From contig CAYYMT010000127.1 of NCBI GenBank assembly GCA_964472715.1, positions 1 to 10,001 on the forward strand: a stretch of DNA of 10,001 nt. Reading direction: 5' to 3'. Of this stretch, positions 1-8,000 are shown piece after piece. The notes below the pieces were generated by a model, which saw only the letters and a list, made by a program, of their open reading frames with translations, was not told the origin of the DNA and did no database searches. Origin of the DNA: JAFGTP01 sp964472715. Lineage in GTDB: Bacteria; Fidelibacterota; UBA2242; JAFGTP01. A program made the position numbers and the translations under genes. How positions within the stretch are numbered: position 1 is the first letter of the stretch; each line of letters begins with the position of its first letter.

Positions 1-46
1 AGAATATCCGGCCTTTGACGGAAGGAAACGTATCGGCGCGAAGCGG

Positions 47-143
47 GCATTGTTCCTATTTTTATGAATAATGCAGTTAATAATTTTTGTTTTTGCCGTG
101 GGTTGGCACCCACGGTTATTTTTGTTTAATCCCTTCGGGATTA
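47..143. repeat. Cluster of three consecutive palindromic hairpins (REP-like)
   Basis: Three hairpins follow each other downstream of the lipoprotein gene. The first (47-55 with 66-74) has 9-bp arms with one G:U pair around a 10-base loop. The second (96-115) has perfect 8-bp arms, CCGTGGGT and ACCCACGG, around TGGC. The third (127-143) has perfect 7-bp arms, TAATCCC and GGGATTA, around TTC. The stretches between are T-rich on the plus strand. Read in the direction of the lipoprotein gene, the stems are followed by A-rich, not T-rich, sequence, so they are not a classical intrinsic terminator for it, though they could protect the mRNA 3' end. GC-rich palindromes of this kind in an AT-rich spacer resemble dispersed REP elements; whether they recur in this genome cannot be seen here. 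Confidence 0.6.
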
Positions 144-211
144 TATAAAATTTTCTAATTTTAAACTACTCATAACAACTCATGGAGAACCAAATTAACT
201 GACTATCTTAA

Positions 212-862
212 TTAAAAAGATTTATACTGATCGGACAATTTTGCAAGCACGGCAGAAATTGCCCCTTCATAGGAGGGATACTTTTTTCCGTCCACGGTCC
301 AGGTACTGCCGTCATCAGGATCAAAAACGTAAGTGGTCGTCATCTCCAGAATCACTTCATAAGCCCGGTCAAACTGCTTGTTGTAAAAATAGGAATGGGC
401 CTGTAAAACCATCATGTCATTATAGTCGATATCCGTTTTATGGGAAAAAACATAAGCGGATGATCTGTCAAGCAATTGCTGTATATGGTTAATTGATGTG
501 CTGTAATCTTTCTGCAAATTATTGACAATCCCCAGAGCGGCCAGCACATCATTCAACAGGGATGTATCACTCTGCGCTTTTTCCAGGTAGGTTTCAATGG
601 CGGCAAGATCTGACTCATCCTGCATTAACAATGTCCAGGCTTTTCCGGCCTGGCTCTCTTCGTGGCCATTCATCAGGTTCAGGGCCAGATCAAAATAGTA
701 TTCCGCCGAATCATAGCGGGCATTTTCAAAATGTATCCAGCCGTCAACCAGGTTTTCTGCTACTTGCTCCTCTATCGTGGGGGTTTTGGTACCACCACCG
801 CCACCGCCGCCACAGTTCATCATTACAATTGCTGCCAATAAAATAATTATGAAATTTCTCAT
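212..862 (-). CDS. TPR-like outer-membrane/periplasmic lipoprotein, 216 aa
   Basis: A probable lipoprotein with helical repeats; no named family is recognised. The N-terminus has a short charged start (MRN), a hydrophobic segment (residues 4-15) and a Cys at 17 preceded by MMN, a weak but acceptable lipobox, followed at once by seven glycines. Residues about 37-66, 72-95, 104-135 and 150-180 have the amphipathic helix-pair pattern of tetratricopeptide repeats (for example the Y-D-A-x-x-Y-F-x-x-A-L stretch near 50-61 and Q-F-D-R-A-Y-E near 163-169). TPR domains usually bind other proteins. The C-terminal 35 residues are less regular. The start ATG overlaps the stop of the upstream 1302-residue secreted protein in ATGA, and no good Shine-Dalgarno precedes it, so it is probably translated by coupling to that gene. 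Inference: it is a lipid-anchored partner for the surface protein encoded just before it. The gene call is firm; the function is not. Confidence 0.85.
   Translation of the reverse strand: MRNFIIILLAAIVMMNCGGGGGGGTKTPTIEEQVAENLVDGWIHFENARYDSAEYYFDLALNLMNGHEESQAGKAWTLLMQDESDLAAIETYLEKAQSDTSLLNDVLAALGIVNNLQKDYSTSINHIQQLLDRSSAYVFSHKTDIDYNDMMVLQAHSYFYNKQFDRAYEVILEMTTTYVFDPDDGSTWTVDGKKYPSYEGAISAVLAKLSDQYKSF
791..811 (-). repeat. In-frame GGN trinucleotide run coding for seven glycines after the lipid Cys
   Basis: Twenty-one bases consisting only of GGT and GGC codons (on the minus strand) lie directly after the Cys17 codon of the lipoprotein gene. They code for Gly18-Gly24, giving a flexible tether between the lipid anchor and the TPR-like domain. 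Slippage in such a run would change tether length by whole codons without a frameshift. Length variation between strains is not visible here. Confidence 0.7.
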
Positions 863-3800
863 TTGAATAAAGTCACTTTCTTTATTTTCATGGGTTTATG
901 ATTTTTTTGTAAGAGCACGAAATAAACACCGCTGGGCATCATCTCACCTTTTTTGTTGATACCGTGCCAGGCCATTTCATTGATGCCGGGGCTGAAATAA
1001 TGTTGTTCCGAATAGACTTTCTGTCCCCGTAAATTGTAGACGATCATTTCCACATGTTTCCGCGCTTTCAGAATAAACTTCAGATTAACGGTTGGGTTGA
1101 AAGGATTGGGATAGGTCAGGAAATGATTTTCCGGCAGGATTTCTTCTTCAGCCGCCATGGAAGAGGGCCGCAAGCAGACCTCACAGTCTTCGGATACATA
1201 GCCAATGAATTCACCCTCATCATTGATAAATGTTTCAACCGGAATCAGATCATCATCAATAACCTTATAAAAAGAATGATATTTACTCATGGATTGTTCT
1301 GGCTTATACCGCAGTGTCATCAAAATTTCCTCAGACGCGATTCCCGATCTGATTTTATATTTTTTCCTGTAAATATCCCGGTTGCCAATGGATTTGGACA
1401 AGGAGTTGTCCTCAAGTGACAGTTTGCTTTCCGTTATGAAAAACATCTTGTTATTATAAACATGCTCCGGGTATTCCAGACGCAGTGTTTCAGTATCACT
1501 TCCCATGGCCACCTGGGCGCCGTTATTGTCGGGAAAATCCACAGTCATCATCAGGGTGTCAGAGGTCACGAAATTGCTAACATCTTTCATTCCAACGATC
1601 AGTCTGTAAGTACCTTCGTCCTGAAATTTATGGTCATCGGTCCAAACTATACCATCGTCATTATTGGTCAGTTGGCTGAAGTTGAGGCTAATATTGGTGG
1701 CCGGCAGTTTTTTGAAATTAGCGCTGACCTCCTCAACCCTGGAATCGGTGGACACCACAAAATCCACCCGTTTTGACAAGACTGGATTGACAATATAATT
1801 CACAAAACCGCTGGGAGGCAGAGCATTGGTGATGATCAGTTTGACGCTGGTGGAGACAACATTGCCCTGGGTATCTTCGGCTTTGAAAATGATATAGAAA
1901 TTTTCTCCGAAGATACCGTTTTCAGGCGTTACAGTCACCCGTGTATCAGCATCCAATTCAACATCAATATTGGAGTTCGAAGGTACCGCTGTGAAAATCA
2001 GGTCACTTTCCAGATCATCAGTATCCTGACAATAATCCAGCAACCGCAGGTCTGTAAAAATTTCTGTGTTTTTCATGTAAATTGTTGGAATATTTCTCCA
2101 AACCGGCGGTAAACCGTCACCAATGAAAACATCGATTAATTGGCTTTCGGAAACATTTCCATTTTCATCCTGCGCAGAAAACTTTAACCAGGTTTCACTT
2201 TTTGTGGTATCAATTACTGTCAAAACCACTGCTCCGGTATTGGAGTTAATATCCACATCAATCACACCGGATTCATAATCAGCGCTATACATTAAATCTT
2301 CGGATGCAGTTTCAGCATCAGTACACTTATCAAAAATATTCCATTCCATGGTTTTTTCAGGTTGCGTCTTGACCAGAAATATATCAACAAAAGAATCCCA
2401 GACCGGCTTCTGGTCTTTGGTAATATTTACCTTTATCTCTTTTTCTGAAGTAAGCCCCAGATTATTGGTCACTTCAAGATTTATTTTTCCGATACCCGTT
2501 GAATTACGGGTTTCTATCTCGGCAATATTCTCTTCATCAACATTTAAGTCAAAGAGATCATCGCTATATTCAATATTCCATTTCAATTCATCATCCGGAG
2601 TAAAAGCATCAAACACATAATCATCGAGATCAACCCATTCATATTTCATATTCCAGTATAAATCCAAATCAGAAATATCAAAGATTACCGGTTTGTTATC
2701 ATCGGGAATACAATATGCGATGATTTCCGTTGAATCCTTTAATCCATAAGTGTTTTCTGCCGATAACACCAATGTATCGGCACCGAATACAGTGGGATAG
2801 CTTTTGAAAATCAATGATTGGGTTTCATCATCAATGTTAACCTCTTCAAAAATATCATTACCACTGATATTTATGATCAGATCTTCAAATTGATCCCTGA
2901 CATCAAATACAATTTCATCCAATTCTAATGCTTTGGTTGAATCCTGATAAACCACAACCGGAGGAATATTGACAAATTTGGGAGCATAGGAACTGACAAC
3001 CAGCAAAATTACTTTTTTAGAAGTTTGATTATTGTCATCATCGGTAACTGTAATAATTATATAGTCACTGGCAGAATGGCCGGAAACGCTGGTGATCGTC
3101 AATAACTTTGTATTGGCATTAAAATCGAGCGTAATATTTTCATCCACCTGGCGGGTTGTTGAATCCACAGCCGAAAACTCAAAGGACAAGTCTTCAATCG
3201 GCGTGTCATTATCATAAACATAATCATTCATATCAATTTCTTTTGTACTGTCGGCATGCATCACAATCGGATTAATTTTACTGATTTCCGGTTCATAGGA
3301 TTTTACCTGAACATATAAAATTTTTGTATCACTGGAGACTTCATCATCATAGACTGTTAGTTCCAGTGGAATTGTACCGTAAAAATCAGGGTGATCTTCC
3401 GATACGGAAATATTAAGTTTGTCTCCTGACTGTTCAATATCCAGCCTTGAATCTCCGGAATTCGTCCAGGTAAATAAACTGTCATCCACATCTGAAACAA
3501 TTCTGTTTAAATCAATAGATTGTGTTTCCGCGTGATGTAAAACCAGAGTATCTCCCGCTAACAACGGATAATCAGAAAAATCAATAACAGGAGCGTCATT
3601 GACAGGTACCACTGTGATATTTAATTCTTTACTGATCTCCGGAGCCAGGGAATCCGTAACAAACATGGTCACCGTTGTATTACCATACCAATTTTCCCTG
3701 CTTGTGAATTGTAAAAGATCATCAACTTTTTCGATATGGACCAGGGAATCACCTTCAAACCGGAAAAATAACCGGTCTGCCGGGTCATCATTATCTGTTA

Positions 3801-4767
3801 CAAAACTGGTAATAGACCTGGGTGTGGGCACATCTTCTAAAAAAGTCACTTCAGGAAAAGGCTCCACAAATTCCGGTGCCTGGTCCAAAATTATATTCCA
3901 ATATTGGCTGGTTGTAAAATTTGACCCTTCAATTCCCAGGGTGACCAGTAATTTTAAAATACCTTTCGCATTGTCCTGGCTGGTGACGGTCAACATATCC
4001 CTGTTATCAGTGGTATCCAGTGAAACTGCAGCATGATCTATGTTTTCAACTATTTCATAGGACCATATCGCATCGGATTTATCAAATTCCTGGGCAAAAA
4101 AATGGTCTCCCAGGTAATAAGAAAAATCTGTCCCCGGTGTAACAACCGTATCAGGAAGCGGCGGTTCAATACTCGTCCCGAAAATATTGAATACAAAGGG
4201 TACGGCGTAATTATAATTTTGCCTGTCTCCGGGATTATCATGTAAAAAATATCCGGTTTCCCTGACATTAAAAAAATCACGATCGTATGTAATGGCGTAT
4301 TCATTATCTTCATTGTCCGGAATGCCCATGACTATTACATCAAAATAGGCCAGAATTCCCTGCCCTGATTTGTAGGGCCTGACACCATCAACAGCAACAT
4401 CTGTCTGTTGAAAATAATCCAGTTGCAATCCTGTTATACCATTGGCATCGGGATTTTCCGGTGTGTCATCATGATAGCTGTTAGCCGAAGGATTTCTGGT
4501 GAAAAAATTTCCCCGGCGGAAAGGTTTACCATCTTCCTGGGCAATAATATTGACATAATCCGTATTCAGCGTTAGATAAAAAGAAGCGCCTGTTATTTTT
4601 TCGCCATAGGTATTAATTCGAACCTGCAGCTTTATTTTTTGTCCCACATAATATTTGTCCTGAACTGCGCCGGAAACCGGTTCGATCCATATTTGTGTGC
4701 TGCCTAAAGCAAACAGTTGACTTGTTAGAAAAAACACTAGGAGTAAAAATTTAATTTTTCGTCTCAT
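859..4767 (-). CDS. Giant T9SS-cargo surface protein with cohesin-like domain and tandem cadherin/Ig-like repeats, 1302 aa
   Basis: A large, probably non-enzymatic extracellular protein. Domain order: signal peptide (1 to about 20, MRRK then a hydrophobic core ending SQLFA); a cohesin-like beta-sandwich (about 24-198; note V-G-Q-K-I near 41-45 and G-A-S-F-Y-L near 60-65); about eight diverged Ig/cadherin-like repeats of about 90-100 residues starting near 209, 297, 392, 492, 595, 692, 787 and 887, most opening with a P-x-[FIVW] motif. The VNDAP signature of cadherin/VCBS-type repeats sits at 389-393. Then come a further beta domain (about 985-1080), a possible ZU5-like domain (about 1084-1203, with a CxxC at 1195-1198) and the T9SS type A sorting domain (about 1213-1302, with YPNPFNPT near 1219-1226 and PSGVYFV near 1278-1284). 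Repeats seven and eight carry a Cys at matching places (814, 913), suggesting a closer relationship. The ATG at 4767 follows AGGA with 6 bases between. The stop overlaps the TPR-lipoprotein start. T9SS cargo crosses the outer membrane and is released or attached to the surface; an adhesive or structural role is inferred. Confidence 0.9.
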   Translation of the reverse strand: MRRKIKFLLLVFFLTSQLFALGSTQIWIEPVSGAVQDKYYVGQKIKLQVRINTYGEKITGASFYLTLNTDYVNIIAQEDGKPFRRGNFFTRNPSANSYHDDTPENPDANGITGLQLDYFQQTDVAVDGVRPYKSGQGILAYFDVIVMGIPDNEDNEYAITYDRDFFNVRETGYFLHDNPGDRQNYNYAVPFVFNIFGTSIEPPLPDTVVTPGTDFSYYLGDHFFAQEFDKSDAIWSYEIVENIDHAAVSLDTTDNRDMLTVTSQDNAKGILKLLVTLGIEGSNFTTSQYWNIILDQAPEFVEPFPEVTFLEDVPTPRSITSFVTDNDDPADRLFFRFEGDSLVHIEKVDDLLQFTSRENWYGNTTVTMFVTDSLAPEISKELNITVVPVNDAPVIDFSDYPLLAGDTLVLHHAETQSIDLNRIVSDVDDSLFTWTNSGDSRLDIEQSGDKLNISVSEDHPDFYGTIPLELTVYDDEVSSDTKILYVQVKSYEPEISKINPIVMHADSTKEIDMNDYVYDNDTPIEDLSFEFSAVDSTTRQVDENITLDFNANTKLLTITSVSGHSASDYIIITVTDDDNNQTSKKVILLVVSSYAPKFVNIPPVVVYQDSTKALELDEIVFDVRDQFEDLIINISGNDIFEEVNIDDETQSLIFKSYPTVFGADTLVLSAENTYGLKDSTEIIAYCIPDDNKPVIFDISDLDLYWNMKYEWVDLDDYVFDAFTPDDELKWNIEYSDDLFDLNVDEENIAEIETRNSTGIGKINLEVTNNLGLTSEKEIKVNITKDQKPVWDSFVDIFLVKTQPEKTMEWNIFDKCTDAETASEDLMYSADYESGVIDVDINSNTGAVVLTVIDTTKSETWLKFSAQDENGNVSESQLIDVFIGDGLPPVWRNIPTIYMKNTEIFTDLRLLDYCQDTDDLESDLIFTAVPSNSNIDVELDADTRVTVTPENGIFGENFYIIFKAEDTQGNVVSTSVKLIITNALPPSGFVNYIVNPVLSKRVDFVVSTDSRVEEVSANFKKLPATNISLNFSQLTNNDDGIVWTDDHKFQDEGTYRLIVGMKDVSNFVTSDTLMMTVDFPDNNGAQVAMGSDTETLRLEYPEHVYNNKMFFITESKLSLEDNSLSKSIGNRDIYRKKYKIRSGIASEEILMTLRYKPEQSMSKYHSFYKVIDDDLIPVETFINDEGEFIGYVSEDCEVCLRPSSMAAEEEILPENHFLTYPNPFNPTVNLKFILKARKHVEMIVYNLRGQKVYSEQHYFSPGINEMAWHGINKKGEMMPSGVYFVLLQKNHKPMKIKKVTLFK

Positions 4768-4836
4768 AAATATTCCTGCAAAAGCTATTGTTTATTGTTT
4801 TTTATTAATTACTACTCAAAAATCTACAAATGTGTT

Positions 4837-4858
4837 ATTTGCTCTTAAGCAAATTATA
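4837..4858 (-). promoter_or_regulatory. Possible -10 box with overlapping dyad operator upstream of the 1302-aa gene
   Basis: Reading the minus strand, TATAAT (4858-4853) lies about 85 bases before the start codon of the giant surface protein. It is overlapped on its downstream side by a perfect inverted repeat with 7-bp arms, ATTTGCT and AGCAAAT, around a 4-base centre (4837-4854). Such a dyad over the -10/start region is a typical place for a repressor. TATAATTTG also nearly fits the TAnnTTTG -7 element described for Bacteroidetes. No convincing -35 element is seen at 16-18 bases, so this is only a candidate. A promoter is expected somewhere in this spacer because the gene upstream ends in its own terminator. 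Confidence 0.35.
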
Positions 4859-4960
4859 AGCCACAGTAATATTTAACCGGGAAAAACCATCGAATTTTTT
4901 ACAATTCTGTTTATTTATTATTTCCTAAATAATTATCGCTCAAAACATTAGCAGTATATA

Positions 4961-4997
4961 AAAAAAGAGAGCCTTTTAAAATCAAAAGGCTCTCTTT
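4961..4997 (-). terminator. Rho-independent terminator after the 1379-aa T9SS gene
   Basis: A perfect 14-bp stem (arms AAAGAGAGCCTTTT at 4964-4977 and AAAAGGCTCTCTTT at 4984-4997) with a 6-base loop begins 23 bases after the TAA stop of the large cargo gene. Read on the minus strand, the stem ends in TTT and continues into TTT (4963-4961), giving a run of six T and then TATATA. On the plus strand no T-run extends past the stem, so the orientation fits the minus-strand gene. It separates that gene's transcript from the downstream operon. Confidence 0.85.
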
Positions 4998-5020
4998 GTA
5001 GTATTATGAATGGAAAGAAA

Positions 5021-8000
5021 TTATTTCATCAATACCATCTTTTTAGTATCAACAATTTTGTTTCCGACCATTAATCTGTAGAAATAAACACCGGAACTTA
5101 CTCTTAAACCCGCATCGTTTCTTGCACTCCATACCGCGTCATAATGACCGGCTGTCATGTTGCTGGAAACGAGTGTTCTGATCTTATTACCCAACAAGTC
5201 ATAAACAACCAGTTTCACATTTCCTGCTTCAGGAATTGCATATTTGATGTTTGTAGTCGGGTTAAAAGGATTCGGATAGTTCTTTTCCAGAGCAAACTCG
5301 GTGGGCATATTGGAAACATTCCGGGTATCAACAAATCCCTTTGTTTCGGAATGATTAGCATCGACAACTGCGATGTCAATCAGTTCCGGCATTGAAGGAT
5401 TGTCAACACGTGGATTAAGACCGAATTCAACTAATTCCAGATCACTGTTGGTCAAAGCGGATTCACCACGAATAGAACTGACAAACTGTACCCGGCCTTC
5501 ATCTTCGGAATAGAAGCTGTAGGTACCAAGGTATTTACCCATGCCGTCATTGACATCTTTCAATTCCCAGTCATTAGGATTAAAAGAAATTGTTGCAGCA
5601 TAGGCTCGAACATGTGCCAGTCCATTGGCTGTAATGGTAAAGCGGTTGTCATTTTCATGCGCCAGAATATATTTAGCGCCTTCATTGGAACCATTATAAA
5701 CGGGTTTCTTATACAACAGGCCTTCACCGCTTCCACTGTTTTTAGTCGCCCAGTTCAGATCAGAGACGAATACCAGACTGTCACCATCAAAGTCTGCAAA
5801 GGCGTTCCAGTTATCATCTCCCGGTGTGGAATTGAAAGCAGAGCTGATTGCGTCTTCATCTTCATCCGCGATCTGGTTATCCGGTATATTATTGCCGGCA
5901 ACATCTTCATATCCGGCACAATCTCCGGCCAACAGTTTATCGTCACCTTCAAAATCAACATTGGTTGTTGAAAGCGGCTGTACTGTCTGAGAATTTATTC
6001 TCTGGTCCAGAAAACCATCTTTATGAATGAATACATCGTATGTACCTGCTGGTATCCGCAATACTTCATAGTAACCACCTGCACCCAGAGTGTAGGTCAG
6101 TGTATCAGTAGCGCTGGACAGACCATTGGCACTTAAGAAATCTGAATCGGAAATCATATTCATTGACCCTTCCGGCACAACATATATTTCCACTGTTTCA
6201 CCTTCAGGACTTCTGGCTTCCATATCAACATGGCCTGAGATTTTGCCTGGTGTGGCCAACTCAACAGTAGCAGCAACTTCCGGTACTGTAACAGCTAATG
6301 AATTGTTACTGGCACCAATAATAGAAGTGGTTCTGTCACCGGTAGCTGAGAAGGTAACTTCATGAGATTCAAGCGCGTCACCGGTATAATTGGCAGTGGC
6401 AACCAATTGGATCGTTCCAATCGTTCCATCCAGCGCAACACCGGGAGACTCAACATATTCAACATAGTCAATCTCAAAATAATCGCCATTCTCGCGTACT
6501 TCGTTGATAAATTCCGTTCCATCAAAGTTTGCAGATTCATCCAGCCAGGCCTGAGTACCGCTCGTACTATTATCCTGATCTACGATTGAGAATTTGGATG
6601 TTGGCACATTCATGTATACAGACACGATCATCGCGTTTTCAACAGCGCCGTCTGTGGCATAGATATCCATGGAGATGGTATCGCCTTTTTCCGCCACAAA
6701 CCGGTTGGGTGAAAGTTCGAAACTGGTTGCCGGATCAGCAAAGGTCTCAAAATGGATTGAACCATCGGCTTTGACAGCAACATCATCAGCATCATCTGTA
6801 AAATCACCATCATCGGTATATACGAAATAAACATCATAGTCACCGTTGGGTGCGGTATTATTGGCTGCAGCGTCAGTCTCGATATCTCCAAAATCCACAA
6901 CATATTCGCCATCAGACATTAAGGGAGCATCGGCATTGGCTGCAATATTTTCACCGTTATCTCCACTAACAAGGTAATAATAATCCTCAGTAGCTAAACC
7001 GTCTGTATCAAAAGTTTCACTTTCAAGAGAAGCGGTGCCTTTCGGAACCATCACAATCGCCACTCTTAAATCAGTAGCTGTTGCGTCCATGTCAAAACCA
7101 TGCCACTTAAAAGTATACCTGTCAGTGGTTTTCAGTTTGACATAATTACCTTCAGGCGGAGATTTGGGTAAGAAGTAGGTTTCATGTGTTAAATTAATCG
7201 GTGTGTCATCAACAGCACCACCATCAGAATACATCTGTATGACCTGCTCATCGCCCTGTTCGGAAATAATACCATACATATAATAGGTTGCAAAAGCATC
7301 CAGACCGGAATTTCTCAGATCATAAACATAGCGGTTGTCATCACGTCCGTCAGCAGAGTCAATAATGGTAGCCACATGAACTGTCTGGGTAGGATTGTCT
7401 GATGCATCAGTCGGCAGTATATCAGCGTCAACATCAGCTATATTACCGTCATATCCGGAAACAGCATTAGCAAGCTGCGAAATATAGAGATCAATCTGCA
7501 TGTCACCGTCAGCATCTTTGTCACCATCAACTGTTTCACCCCAGTTAAAGGTAATGTACTGCTGGTTGGCTGTATTAAAATCTATATCATCNNNNNNNNN
7601 NNNNNNNNNNNNNNNNNNNNNNNNNNNNNNNNNNNNNNNNNNNNNNNNNNNNNNNNNNNNNNNNNNNNNNNNNNNNNNNNNNNNNNNNNNNCACCCCAGT
7701 TAAAGGTAATGTACTGCTGGTTGGCTGTATTAAAATCTATATCATCATCACCATCATCTTCATCATACAAATAACTGACATCCTGGAATTCAAGATTCGG
7801 AAAATGTTTGACTTTTAACTGAAATTCATCATCAGCCGCATCAACCAATTGAAATACATTTGAATTTCTACCATCATCAGCCAGGAAATAAATATAGAAA
7901 TCACCGGCTTCTTCGAAGTTATTTGCATCTGTATAAATATCATAATTCCAGAATACTGAAGTCGGGCCTTCTTCATAGAGGGTATCAGGGGAAATCTGTG

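Noticed and set aside
2..67. Open plus-strand frame ending in TGA at 65-67 that could be the tail of a gene entering from the left
   Set aside because: Only 21 codons are visible, with no recognisable motif, and it overlaps the hairpin cluster; it cannot be told from chance.
96..143. Hairpins as an intrinsic terminator for the lipoprotein gene
   Set aside because: On the minus strand the stems are followed by A-rich rather than T-rich sequence. On the plus strand the T-runs fit better, but no plus-strand gene is established there.
5726..6733. Cellulosome scaffold or plant-polymer degradation locus
   Set aside because: Cohesin-like and dockerin-like domains are present, but no glycoside hydrolase, esterase or carbohydrate-binding domain is seen in the window.
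5021..7501. Separate 826-residue gene starting at the ATG at 7501
   Set aside because: The frame is open upstream to the gap edge, the start has no ribosome site or signal peptide, and the sequence joins in frame with the half on the other side once the 55-base duplicate is merged.
7537..7746. The two 55-base copies as a natural direct repeat or mobile-element target duplication
   Set aside because: The copies are perfect, end exactly at the N-run on both sides, and match a standard assembler k-mer length, which fits an artefact far better.
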